48,768 nucleotides of DNA from Chara braunii (GCA_003427395.1 BFEA01000238.1:1547197-1595964), one strand, 5' to 3'. Numbered from the stretch's first letter, positions 20,363-29,555 are shown. The notes: generated by a model not told the origin, from the letters alone. Program-made: numbers and translations.

Positions 20363-20908
20363 GGCTCGTATCTTCTAGTCACTGAGATGTACTATGACAT
20401 TATTATGATTTACCAGTGACTGCAGCCCCCTCCTTTATGGCTGCTTCTTGCATTCTATGTGTACTACTCTTCAGTCTCGTGTTTCTGGCCATGCTCTTGC
20501 AGAGTCTGGTTTCTGGTCTTCATCCTCTCAGTGTTATTTTATTTATGATGCATGTCCTATAATGCATGGAATGTTTATGCATGAGATAACAAGTTATTTA
20601 TCTCTCCACACTCAGGTTACATTTGAAGGACTCCTGGATAATAGGGACTCCGATGACCTTGATTCTAACCTTTATACGGGGTCAGGTGCAAGCGATAAAA
20701 CCGAACGCCTCACTCTAAGCCGTGTCGCCGCTGGCAGGAGGGATAACACTGACTACTCGACTGTGTGACAAAGGCTGCTTGTGATTTCACTTCCAATTTT
20801 CCTAAAACTCTCCAAAATTCTGCGTGACAGCCTGCTAGTCCACCAACCCACCGCACTCGGCGCGGGGAGAGACATCGCAGCAGGCCTTGGAACGGTAGGG
20901 GCGCGACA
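20347..20908 (+). repeat. LTR shared by element I (3') and element II (5')
   Basis: 562 bp starting TGTCGTTATTGA and ending GGGGCGCGACA, so it has a 5-bp TGTCG/CGACA terminal inverted repeat. A GAGGGGG polypurine-like run lies 12 bp upstream. The end is 4 bp before the primer-binding site at 20913. A closely related copy is at 39730-40302. Being the only LTR between the two elements, it serves both, as expected after recombination between elements or LTRs. Confidence 0.7.
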
Positions 20909-20912
20909 ATAA

Positions 20913-20930
20913 TGGCGCCGTTGTCGGGGA
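20913..20930 (+). promoter_or_regulatory. Primer-binding site, tRNA-Asp type
   Basis: TGGCGCCGTTGTCGGGGA matches, at 17 of 18 positions, the complement of the 3' end of plant tRNA-Asp(GTC), whose expected site is TGGCGCCGTTGCCGGGGA. It begins 4 bp after the LTR end. It would prime minus-strand cDNA synthesis of element II. Confidence 0.85.
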
Positions 20931-21167
20931 CTCAAAATTTTTGAGTTCCTGGGAGCGGACCTTGGTCACAATATTGAGTGACTATGCAACAGTCTAACAT
21001 ATTCTGTACAAGGTCTCGCTCAGGTCAGAAAAACGTTTCGGCTAGAAGAACCCCGAGAGGAGGGGCCTTTTGCAGAAGTCTATCTGAAGTGACTCAGATT
21101 TGCAAGCAAGGGTTCGAAATCTGTTTTCTGAACCCTTCGTTTTACAAGTCTATAAGTCAGAAACAAG

Positions 21168-21566
21168 ATGATGACTGAAGAGTATAATATCCTAGAAGCC
21201 CTAACTCGTGTCACCTGCGGTGGTGCCTTCCCTTATATGTTTGTCAAATGCATTACTTGTGTGAAAAGTGCAACGACTGTGCATGTGCTTGTCTCTAGAT
21301 TCCTTGACACTGATGATTATGATATTCGACCCTACATCCTAGTTGGGGCTGATCGGGATCCGAGTTTCTTTACCAACTGGGATGTTATTGTGAGATGTGT
21401 CGAAGTAGAAAGGGATCAAATGAGACAGTAAGGGATAGAGGCGAGTTGGAGCTTACTGCCTAGGATTTATGAGAAGATTTCTACCCCGCCAGTACCTAAA
21501 GGATTCTGTGATGGTAGGAACTGGCAGCCAATCATCAATGCGGCGCTGAGGAGGCAGAGTTGGTAG
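21168..21566 (+). pseudogene. Type-A leader ORF 1 of element II
   Basis: One frame from ATG 21168 to TAG 21564-21566 with an internal TAA at 21429-21431. Pattern: GAFPYMFVKCITC, VHVLVSRFLDTDDYDIRPYI, a helix, SWSLLPRIYEKISTPPVP, then GFCDGRNWQPIINAALRRQ. The next ORF begins 7 nt later. These blocks define the type-A domain: a beta-rich core with a conserved D-x-Y-D-[IV]-R motif, a helix, then W-x-x-x-P and an F-x-D-G-x-x-W box. I do not recognise it as any known retroelement domain. Confidence 0.7.
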
Positions 21567-21573
21567 GCAGCCC

Positions 21574-21969
21574 ATGTCGGCAGTAACTAGAGTGATAGAG
21601 ACACTGACCAGGATCACGGCAGAAGGTGCCTTCTCATACGTCATTGAGAGGTGTGTGACTTGTAAGCACGACTCAATGATCTTGTACGTCCTTGTAGTCC
21701 GATTCCTTGATACAAATGAGTATGATGTAAGGCTATATGTATCTGCTGGAACAAGAAGAGGGATTGACTATGAGGCATGTTGGGTAGTTGCTGCTGAGTA
21801 TATCCTAGATGAAAGGCTGCTATTGAAACAACAAGGAAAGAAAGTGAGGTGGAGTGTCCTACCTAGAGAGTTTGAGAGATTCCCAAGCCCTCTTGTGCCT
21901 GCTAGCTTCTGCGACGGGAAGGACTGGGGACCAATCCTCAACGCGGTGCTAAGGGATCGAGTGTGGTGA
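21574..21969 (+). CDS. Type-A leader ORF 2 of element II (best-preserved copy)
   Basis: 131 codons without interruption. GAFSYVIERCVTC, LYVLVVRFLDTNEYDVRLYV, an amphipathic helix (VVAAEYILDERLLLKQQ), GKKVRWSVLPREFERFPSP, then ASFCDGKDWGPILNAVLRDR. It is the cleanest template for the domain. It stops at TGA (21967-21969), followed by GCT and the ATG of the type-B ORF. Such tight packing is not what cap-dependent scanning normally uses, so either reinitiation, splicing or recombined polyprotein fragments must be considered. Confidence 0.72.
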   Translation: MSAVTRVIETLTRITAEGAFSYVIERCVTCKHDSMILYVLVVRFLDTNEYDVRLYVSAGTRRGIDYEACWVVAAEYILDERLLLKQQGKKVRWSVLPREFERFPSPLVPASFCDGKDWGPILNAVLRDRVW

Positions 21970-21972
21970 GCT

Positions 21973-22308
21973 ATGTCGATCAATGTTTACACTCCTGATG
22001 ATGGAGAGAGCTTCTGTTTTGAGGTCTATCTAGACGAACAGCAAGCGACTGTCATTGGGGCTGTGAGAGGATGCGACACTAGGCTAGGTAGGCACGACGA
22101 GATTGGCATGGTAGAGCACTACCTTGAGCTTATGCGAGCGGCTGCTTTTAGAGCAATTACGGGTCAGACTAAGATTAGGCATCTGCTAGATTGCAAGAGT
22201 TCGGATGGCAGGAGAGTGATGCTACATGCCAGAGATGAGACCGTCCTATCTGGACAGCGTCCTGCAGATAGTCTGGTTAGAGGCGCTAGAGGCAGCCCAA
22301 GGCAATGA
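21973..22308 (+). CDS. Type-B leader ORF of element II
   Basis: 111 codons, uninterrupted, 3 nt after the previous stop. It has FCFEVYLDEQQATVIGAVRG, DEIGMVEHYLELMR, AFRAITGQTKIRHLL, then a basic C-terminus. It aligns with the type-B ORFs of element I (12830, 13124) and with the second ORF in the inverted-repeat arms (HFLEVSYDYIYGKGRIEILI). The order differs between elements: A-A-B-A-A-A here, A-A-A-A-B-B in element I. Function unknown. Confidence 0.65.
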   Translation: MSINVYTPDDGESFCFEVYLDEQQATVIGAVRGCDTRLGRHDEIGMVEHYLELMRAAAFRAITGQTKIRHLLDCKSSDGRRVMLHARDETVLSGQRPADSLVRGARGSPRQ

Positions 22309-22328
22309 TACAGTAATTTGAAAATTCT

Positions 22329-22829
22329 ATGTCAATTGTGACTGTGACCATTGCTAAAGGATGGTTAGATAAAGTAACTGAGATTGACAGTCCATTCGAG
22401 ATATTGAGACACGACGTCTGTAAGGAAGGGCGTTTAGTATTCTATGTTCCAGTGGTTAGATTTTTCAAGACTGACGAGTTTGACGTGAGAGTTTATGCTC
22501 AGGAAGGAGTAAAAGAGGAAGAAGGTTATTTAGAGTGTCTGAGGAGAGTGTACATTCACCTTTTAAGGGTAAGGGAGTTACTTCGAAGCTTGTATGAGAA
22601 AGTGACTTGGGGGAAGTGATTCAGACAATTTGAAAGACTCCCTAGTTTTTTGACTACGGATAGCTTCACTAATAGGAGAGACTGGGCACCTCTTCTAGAA
22701 ACTATTGTTGTGGTTAGTAAGGCGAGAGAGAATGACCTCGTCATGCGACCAAAAACGTTGTTTCTTGAGACCTTTGTACGTAGGTTCGAAGTTCAAGACG
22801 AAGCTTCTCCTGAGTTTTCCCTCACTTGA
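22329..22829 (+). pseudogene. Type-A leader ORF 3 of element II
   Basis: Frame from ATG 22329 to TGA 22827-22829 with one internal TGA (22617-22619). DSPFEILRHDVCKEGR, FYVPVVRFFKTDEFDVRVYA, a helix, VTWGK, the stop, then RQFERLPSFLTTDSF and NRRDWAPLLETIVV. It has a C-terminal extension of about 40 residues beyond the usual domain end. It lies 20 nt after the type-B stop and 19 nt before the next ATG. Confidence 0.62.
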
Positions 22830-22848
22830 CAATGGAAAGGAGCGTGTT

Positions 22849-23388
22849 ATGGCTGAGGGGCATGTTAGTTTCCTAGAAAGCAGACATACTTGGGAGAAGG
22901 TTAAAGGAAAGGAATTACTAGACATTAATTATTTGGTCATCTCACACTTACTCCGGGATCTAAAGCCCTTCATGGTAGGAGGGGCGTTTCCTTATGAGAT
23001 TGAGAGATACACTGTCTTAGCTATACCTGAAGCGGAGGAGAAAGTGTATGTGTTAGTAACTCGCTTCCTAGAGATCGATGAGTATGACGTACGTATATAC
23101 ACTCCAGTGACTAGAAAAATCTGGCGACGATATACTGGGTGTCACGAGTGGGCACTCAGTCACGTCTGCAAATACAGTAACGAACTCAAGAAGGAAGGTA
23201 AGAAAGTTACCTGGAGTATGGAGCCTACTGAGTATGAAAATTTCCCAAGTCCTCCCATTCCGAATAGTTTCGTCAATGGTGAGGATTGGGAGCCTATCCT
23301 TAATGCTGTTTTGAGAGATAGGAAGTGGAGCAGTGTCAGCATTGACGATTCAGGATTGGAAGACTTGGTAGGCGCAAGACAGGGTTAG
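22849..23388 (+). CDS. Type-A leader ORF 4 of element II
   Basis: 179 codons from ATG 22849. An N-terminal extension of about 45 residues precedes GGAFPYEIERYTVLA, VYVLVTRFLEIDEYDVRIYT, a helix, KKVTWSMEPTEYENFPSPPI, then SFVNGEDWEPILNAVLRDRK. The frame is open upstream to 22705, but that part overlaps the previous ORF and is not conserved, so I start at 22849. No internal stop. Confidence 0.7.
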   Translation: MAEGHVSFLESRHTWEKVKGKELLDINYLVISHLLRDLKPFMVGGAFPYEIERYTVLAIPEAEEKVYVLVTRFLEIDEYDVRIYTPVTRKIWRRYTGCHEWALSHVCKYSNELKKEGKKVTWSMEPTEYENFPSPPIPNSFVNGEDWEPILNAVLRDRKWSSVSIDDSGLEDLVGARQG

Positions 23389-23412
23389 ACGGATCGAAGA
23401 TAAAGATGGATC

Positions 23413-23859
23413 ATGGGGGTCGCTAGGGGCTAGGCAATATCTGGGTACTGCCCAAGGATCACGGCGGCACTAGACGCCTTAGTTCCTTTTACCAGTGGAG
23501 GAGTTTTTCCGTACAAGAAAGAGCGTTGCATATCCCTGGAGGAGAAGCATGCACCTGGGAAGGCGTATGTCCTTGTAGTGAAGTTCCTTGACACTGATGA
23601 ATACAATATCAGGCCCTACGTTCCCTCATTGAGAGAGAAAGGGGCAGATCGTGAGTCTCTTCGAAGTTTGATTAGTAATATAGTTCACCAAGAGAAGAGG
23701 GAATTAGAAAGAAAAGGGATAAGAATAGTTAGTGACTTAACACCGATACTGTTTGATAGGTTTCCGGAGCCCCATCTGGCACAAAGTTTTACTGACGGCA
23801 AGAACTAGGAACCAATTTTAAACACAATCATAAGAGAGAAAAGATTCAGGAAGAAGTAG
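23413..23859 (+). pseudogene. Type-A leader ORF 5 of element II
   Basis: One frame with stops at 23431-23433 and 23806-23808, ending TAG 23857-23859. GGVFPYKKERCISLEEK, AYVLVVKFLDTDEYNIRPYV, a long charged helix, LFDRFPEPHLAQSFTDGKN, a stop in place of the box Trp (TAG, from TGG), then EPILNTIIREKR. Gag begins 25 nt later. Confidence 0.65.
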
Positions 23860-23884
23860 AAGCGTAATCAATAAACTAGACAGG

Positions 23885-25500
23885 ATGGTCAAAGGACCGA
23901 ATGCATGGCAGAACTGTGCTAGCTCCTCTGCTGGGATGGAGAAGTGACCACTACAGTGATTCTTCGAGAGATGTTGAACCAAATAGAGGCCTTGAAGACC
24001 GGGATGGACACTATAAATGTCCGTTTAGACCTTCCAAGAGCTAAGGTACCTTCAGAGAACATACCCTGCTTTGATGAAACCAAGGTTAGGGAGTTCCTGA
24101 AAGACTATGATGTCTTCGGTATGTCCATGGCTGGTCGGATAAACAGAAGTTGAAAGCTATGTTAGCGTATGCCGAACCTAAGATGAGGGTGTCGGTAACA
24201 AAAATGACACAAGGGATGACAACATGGGTTGAGGTTAGAGAAAAGATGCTGGAGGAATACGCGAAGTACGACGTCCCAACGACCATGCAAAATTTGTTGG
24301 AAGTGCGACGTTCTAAGTATGCAACCCTCGACGAATTTCTAGAAGATTTTGAGCGGGTTGTGCGGAGAGTGCCCTTCCTAGACGAGGGACAAAAATGTTA
24401 TGTCCTACTGACTAACTTCGCAGAGGACGAAAGAAAGGGTGTGGTAAGTCGCGCTGCCCATTACCCTCTAAAATGAGATGAAGTGGTTGAGATGGTCCGA
24501 GAGCTACCTTAGGTGTCAAACCGGAAATGGTATCTGGAACAGATAAAAGCAATCACTAGTGCAAGAGAAGGGAATGTTGAGGCAGCTACGGAAGGAAACT
24601 TGAAGGCCGAGGAGATCCTTGGTCTTCTTGTTAAGCTTGGTAGCTTCGAGAAGATAACCCTTCCTGCCCCAGCGACTCAAACACTTGTTGGAGCCGAAGA
24701 AGGTAAGGAAGAAAGAAAGAAGGAGAAGCAAAAAGAAGAGAGTGAAAGTGAGAGCGAGAGTAGTGATTATGAAGATGCTAGGCGAAGGAGAAAAGAGAGG
24801 CAAAAGAAGAAGCGCAACCGGGATTGGAAGAAAGATAATAAGAGCCGAGATTGGCAAAGGAGAGATGACCCTTTTCGATGTTATTATTGTGACGAGGAAG
24901 ACCATACTCTAACCCGGTGTCCGACGTTAGAAAAGGAACTCGAAGAAGGGATTGTCAAGAAGAACGCCAATGGGCACATCTGTGATGCCAACTGGAACAA
25001 GGTAGATTTCCGAGTCAAAGGAGGAATGCGAGCAGTTATCCTAGAAAAGGCTAAGGCCAATAAGGATAAAAAGAAGAAGGCTAGGATTAATGTTGTCACC
25101 TTTGACGGTATGCTACCTCCGGAGATAGTGGCTCGAGACGACAATCCTGGAAGCCAAAACCTGAATGTATCCCATATCAGCCAAAGAGAGGTTGAAGAAA
25201 AAAAGCGGAAGAAGACTCAAAGAGAGTTAGACCAACTGATTGATGGAACCAAGGACCTAGTGAAGGAAGGGAAAGAAAAGGAAGCTGCCGAGAAAAAGAG
25301 GAAGGTGGTCTTGAGATCCGAGGCCGAGGAGGGTGTCTCGATAAATGAAGTAGTAAAGAAACTACTTGAGGAAACCGATATCACCCTATCCTGGAGGGAG
25401 GCGGTAACCTTGGTGCCAAAGTTTAGAGAAGAACTTAAAAAGATGGTTGAAAGGCAGAAGGTAGAAATCAATAGCCTAAGACTCTTCCCTCAGCATGTGG
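23885..25500 (+). pseudogene. gag: gag of element II (capsid and zinc knuckle)
   Basis: Start MVKGPNAWQN aligns with element I gag, with a frameshift soon after. The capsid core runs through NIPCFDETKVREFLKDYD, a TGA-like break near 24151, LKAMLAYAEPKMRVSV, LEEYAKYDVPTTMQNLLEV, then AAHYPLK and TGA 24474-24476. That TGA sits at the same codon as in element I. A TAG follows at 24510. From 24513 the frame is open: a Lys/Glu-rich linker, a complete CX2CX4HX4C zinc knuckle (CYYCDEEDHTLTRC, about 24884-24925), a basic segment, and the pre-protease linker ITLSWREAVTLVPKFREEL. In the live element Gag forms the particle and the knuckle binds RNA. Confidence 0.82.
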
Positions 25501-26201
25501 AAAGAGCCCCGCCTGTGACCAAGATGAGGTTTGGCAACATGTCGTGTGGGTACTTGAATATCTCCGTAAGACGTGAAGGTTAGAGCCCTAGTGGACTCTG
25601 GGCCGAGATGGTGCTTATGTCCTCGGCCACGATGAGATCATGTGGGCTTGGAATAGATAGCTAAGTCAATCACCAACTCTCCAATATAGCCAGATTTCTG
25701 CCATTGGAAGGATTCATTGATGATTTGCCTATTCGAATTGGAACTTTACGGGCCGAGATCCTCTGTTTTGTGGTCCCCAACTTAGATCATGACTGCATTC
25801 TCGGAGCCCCTTTCCTACATAGAATGGAGGCTTGTGCATTCTTTGGTCATGATGGGGCGGCTTGGCTTTCGCTCCAGGATCCTAACAATGGTCAAGAACA
25901 GGCTTTTGTGATAAGTGACAGGCATGATCCTCTTCATCAGCGACATGTTAATTCTCTTAAGCATGGAGAATCTGACAAGTTGATTGAGAAATTACAAACA
26001 AAGCTGAAGGAAAGTGGAATAGTAGACGAGAAGACAACGATTAGAGTAAATGATATCGGTAAGATGCTCAAGCTCCTAGATAAAGAGAAGGAGCTGGGCG
26101 ATAACAGAGAGATGGAAGGATTCAAGGAAGCTGTGAGGGCGGTAAAAACTGGCACGATGCAGCTTACCTTCTCTGCAACTGGATCTTTTTTAGAAAAATA
26201 G
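25501..26201 (+). pseudogene. pro: Aspartic protease and Gag-Pro C-terminus of element II
   Basis: MRFGNMSCGYLNISVR precedes a 1-nt frameshift, then ALVDSG and AEMVLMSSAT keep the D-S-G catalytic box. NIARFLPLEGFIDDLPIRIG, VVPNLDHDCILGAPFLHR and FFGHDG follow. About 100 residues of helical, Lys/Glu-rich sequence (EKLQTKLKESGIVDEKTTI) lead to FLEK and TAG 26199-26201 just after the slippery heptamer. This copy shows what the region looks like without the nested insertion of element I. Confidence 0.8.
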
Positions 26202-26255
26202 TCACCGGGTCCAAGAGGAAGTATAAGCGCAAGGGCGTTAAGAAGAATCCGGTGG
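26186..26255 (+). promoter_or_regulatory. Predicted -1 ribosomal frameshift signal, element II
   Basis: T TTT TTA (26186-26192), in phase with Gag-Pro, is followed by a 9-nt spacer that includes the TAG stop, TCACCGG (26202-26208), a 40-nt loop and CCGGTGG (26249-26255). All seven pairs form with one U-G wobble, at a different pair from the wobble in element I. The -1 product RKIVTGSKRKYK enters Pol. Confidence 0.7.
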
Positions 26256-27362
26256 CAGTCTTGATAGAAAAAGACTATAATGAAGCATTAGAGAAGGAAA
26301 GGAAGATAATTAAAGGGTTAAGAGAGGCTGTATTAAAAGGGGGAAGGATTACCCCAGAGAGATTCAAGATAGTGAAGGTAGGAGCCGATGACTTCCTCCT
26401 GCCCGCTGAGAGGGATTTCATATGTGAATTATGTCAAAAGTACACCGGTGCCTTTTCCTTTAATGATGAGGAGAGGGGACGACTGGACGTTGACATGATC
26501 AAAATGGTCAAGATTTGGACCGTTCCTCACACGCTTTGGAATGATAGACCCACGAAATATGCTTAAAAGGAGGAAAAAGAGGTAATGAAGTACATAAACC
26601 AGAAAATCGCCTCTAACGTTGCAGAACCAGGGGATGGTGCTTATGCCAATCATTGGTTTTATTTTTGGAAGCCAGGAGGAGGTCTGCGCTGGATACAAAA
26701 CTTGCAAAAGTTGAATTTGGTAACGGTTCGCGATGCGGGTAGCTTACCCCAACGCGGATCTATTGGCCGAGTCTTTCGCTGGAAGAAATATTTACTCCCT
26801 AGTAGACTTGTACTCTGGTTATGACCAGTTCCCCATAGATCCTACTAGTCGACCTATGACCGTTATGCACACACCTAGAGGCCTCATACAAATGTGTGTG
26901 GTGCCTCAAGGGTAGACGAATGGGGTCGCAGTTGTCCAACGAGATACGTTGAAGGTCATAGAGGACATATGTCCAGAGGATACGTTCCCATACATTGATG
27001 ACAATCCGGTTAAAGGACCAAAGGAAAAGGATGAGACCTAAGTGGATGGACGAGTTAGGCGGTTTGTGTGGGAACATGCCCAGGGAGTAGCGAAAGTACT
27101 AGAAAGGATGTCTAAGTACAATCTAACAGCTAGCGGACCGAAATCACTACTGTTCCAAAGAGAGGTAAAGATCTTGGGTTTCAGGTGCTTCTTGGAAGAG
27201 AGAAGCCCCAATCCTAAGAAGGTGGATAAAATCTTGAACTGGCCTATGCCTCTTAGGACGGTTGGGGAAGTAAGGAGCTTCCTAGGGGTCTGCGGCTTTT
27301 GGCGGATATTCATTCCCGGGTTTGCCAGGATAGCCGAGCCTCTTAGAGAAATGATGCGACAA
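26193..27362 (+). pseudogene. pol: Reverse transcriptase of element II
   Basis: Same blocks as element I: NHWFYFWKPGGGLRWIQNLQ, LVDLYSGYDQFPID, CVVPQG, TAG, TNGVAVVQRD, YIDDNPVKGP, LGFRCFLEERSPNPKK and FLGVCGFWRIFIPGF. It is broken by TAA near 26565, a 1-nt insertion near 26745 (two overlapping frames), TAG near 26914 (Trp in element I) and TAA near 27039. Catalytic Asp residues remain. It is more heavily damaged than element I's RT. Confidence 0.88.
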
Positions 27363-27893
27363 GGAGCTAGCTTAGGGTGGTCTGACCAAAGAGAGAAGAT
27401 TGCGCGGACACTTCAAGATAAGTTAAGAGATGGCGGGGTCGTATTAGGAGTAGCGCGGACACTTCAAGATAAGTTAAGAGATGGCGGGGTCGTATTAGGA
27501 GTACCCTACTTCGACGATGAAAGGGAGAGGCCCTTCATCATTGAAACCGACGGCGGCCCGATAACATTAGGAGGATTGCTCGTGCAGCGAGATGAGAAAG
27601 GTAAAGAAAGACCACTGAAATTTGAGAGTCGCACCCTTAATTCGGTTGAGAGATGCTATATCCAGTTTAGGAAGGAGCTTCTGGCAATATTGCACTATCT
27701 CAGAGTGTTCAGACACTACATTGTGGGACGAAGATTCATCCTAAGAACGGATTCCACGGCAGTAATTGGGGTTGTTAAGAGACATCAGTAAGTAGATGCT
27801 ACGATCAGTAGGTGGATAGCTCATATATGGACGTATGATTTTATATTAGAAAAAGGTACCTACTGATAAGAATCGAGTTGATGGGTTAAGCTG
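27363..27893 (+). pseudogene. RNase H of element II
   Basis: Open to TAA 27789-27791. IIETDGGPITLGGLL, RCYIQFRKELLAIL and LRTDSTAVIGVVKRHQ carry the catalytic residues. A perfect in-frame 51-bp tandem duplication (27402-27452 and 27453-27503) repeats the 17 residues ending DKLRDGGVVLGV just before the domain. After the stop, RWIAHIWTYDFILEK and NRVDGL continue with a frameshift. Confidence 0.86.
27402..27503 (+). repeat. Perfect 51-bp tandem duplication
   Basis: Two identical 51-bp units (27402-27452, 27453-27503), in frame within the RT-RNase H connection. Element I has one copy. No sequence difference between units, so it is recent or an assembly duplication. Confidence 0.95.
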
Positions 27894-29249
27894 CGTGGAA
27901 TGGGGATCGATAGATGATGAATCTCTTGAGGAGACGCCCTTCGTTGACGAATTCCTTATGGGGGACGATGATGAAGGGCTACCTCCTGCTCCCAATTGTT
28001 ATAAGGCCTCAGCCATGACCACCAGTAGAGAAGACTGCTGGGGTGAAAAGGAAGATCCCTACCTCCACTACCTTTTGATTCAAGACGATGAGGAAGAAGG
28101 GTGGTATGAGATGGTAGAACAGACTGTTGTTGCAGCTCATGAGCTGGTTGAGAGTTCAAGAATGGCTGAGCGTCGATTGATTGAGACAAAGGATGGGTCA
28201 GAAGATTTAGAGCAAAGAAAGGATGATAGGGAAAGGTTTAGAAAGGAAGAATACGATGGAGAGTATAAGAGGATCGGTATGGTGATGAGCAATAATCACT
28301 TGAACGAGTTCTACCATGAGAGAACAAAGAGGACCTTTGGCTACGTAGGGGTCACCTCTTTGTAGATGCTAAGAAAGGACTACCGCCGCTGCGCGTGGTG
28401 TGTGGTAGGGGAAGGCAACTAGAGGTGATCGTTGCGCTGCATGAAGGTTTAGCAGGGGGTCATAGGGGGGTTGATGCTACATACTACAAAGTATCCCGAC
28501 TATATCACTAGGATGGTCTAAGGGGTATGGTTATGAGATATTGTAAGTCATGTGAAGCCTGTCAGAAAAGATCATCTATGAGACTGATTGAACCCTTATA
28601 CCCCACTGTTCTTGTTCAGCCTAGTAGCACTGTTCATCTTGATCTAATTACTATGCCACCTGGTAAGGATGGAATGAAATATATACTAAAATATGAGAGA
28701 TAATATATCTGGTTATGTTGAAGCAAAAACCATCCGTAAGAAAACAACAAAAACTGTGGCAGATTGGATCGAGGAAATCTACCTAAGGTACCCCTTTATA
28801 CGTGAGTTTGTGGCTGATCAGGGATCGGAATTCAAGAACGAGATGGTCAGAAAACTCATGTTCAGACTTGGAGTCAGGGTCAGATTTGTGACACCATATC
28901 ATCCTCAAGCTAATGCACCAGTGGAAAGAGGTCACAGAAGTCTAAAGGATGCTATATAAAGTGGTGCCGAGGTGATTCCAGAAGCTGGTCATCCTTCTTG
29001 AGAGCGGCTGTCTATGCTGACAATGTGACTGTCAAACGGACCACAGGTTATACACTTGTTACACTCTGGTACGACCGGTATGCTACTTCTCCCATTGAGA
29101 ACCTGGTTGAGACCTGGACCCATGAGACACAGAGAGAGTCATACTCCACAGAGGAGTTGCCAAGACTGAGGATCAGGCAGATCAAGGAAGTGGATGAGGC
29201 CATAATCGAGGCCACAAAGCGAATGTCAGACAACAGGTTATCTAACTAG
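27894..29249 (+). pseudogene. int: Integrase of element II
   Basis: An acidic linker of about 150 residues ends in the zinc domain. Here the first His is present (ALHEGLAGGH) and CX2C is intact (CEACQKRS), while the YFWPGM-type Trp is a TAG. A 1-nt insertion near 28689 shifts frame, then MRDNISGYVEAKTI, VADQGSEFKNEMV and APVERGHRSLKDA keep the catalytic Asp and Glu 35 residues apart. A further shift near 28955 leads to VYADNVTVKRTTGY and RMSDNRLSN, ending TAG 29247-29249. Confidence 0.87.
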
Positions 29250-29542
29250 ACACGATGGAACAACGAGAGGTACATCAGGAAGGACTTCAGGTTGGGGATA
29301 TTGTACTTCTGCATGATACATCTCTCGAGACGCAGTGGACTAAGAGATTGGAGGCCAGGTGGATGGGACCTTTCAGGATCATCAGAGAGGTTGAAGGAAA
29401 GGCCTATGAGTTAGCAGAGATGGATGGAACGAAATCCCATGGTATAGTATCCGGCCTACGACTCCGAAAATTCATACTAAGAGATGCAGATTTAATTTCG
29501 AGTTCGGGCGAATTGATGGGGCGAGGCCAGAGAACCGTCTAG
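29250..29542 (+). pseudogene. Integrase GPY/F tail of element II
   Basis: After the TAG, RWNNERYIRKD continues the integrase frame, then a 1-nt shift gives VGDIVLLHDTSLETQWTKRL, ARWMGPFRIIREVEGKAYEL (the GPF version of the GPY/F motif) and SGLRLRKFILRDADL. It is homologous to the minus-strand module at 44993-45310. GPY/F domains help integrase multimerise and target. A chromodomain is not seen. Confidence 0.85.
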
Positions 29543-29555
29543 CATCAGCCTGGAC

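Larger units (their letters stand above)
11114..20908 (+). mobile_element. Element I: degenerate Ty3/gypsy LTR retrotransposon
   Basis: The modules run leader ORFs (A, A, A, A, B, B), gag, zinc knuckle, aspartic protease, RT, RNase H, integrase, 3' LTR (20347-20908), all on the plus strand. The order RT-RNase H-integrase is that of Ty3/gypsy. Stops and frameshifts break nearly every module, and a 1.6-kb insertion splits protease from the frameshift region (15387-16962). The integrase lacks its GPY/F tail, replaced after RLSE by a short tail leading into a polypurine-like GAGGGGG and the LTR. No 5' LTR homologous to 20347-20908 is visible upstream, so the 5' end is undefined. It may start near 10440 or earlier. 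Confidence 0.85.
20931..29542 (+). mobile_element. Element II internal region: degenerate Ty3/gypsy retrotransposon
   Basis: From the primer site the order is leader ORFs A, A, B, A, A, A, then gag, protease, frameshift signal, RT, RNase H, integrase and GPY/F tail. It is collinear with element I but distinctly diverged in protein sequence. Many stops are explained by TGG changing to TAG. No LTR like 20347-20908 is found after 29542; a minisatellite follows instead, so the 3' LTR is lost or replaced. A short frame at 20980-21175 (start MQQSNIFCTRSRSGQK) precedes the leader array and is of unknown meaning. Confidence 0.85.

Noticed and set aside
20913-20930. tRNA gene fragment
   Set aside because: It is the complement of only the tRNA 3' end, directly after an LTR, which fits a primer-binding site, and no cloverleaf is present.
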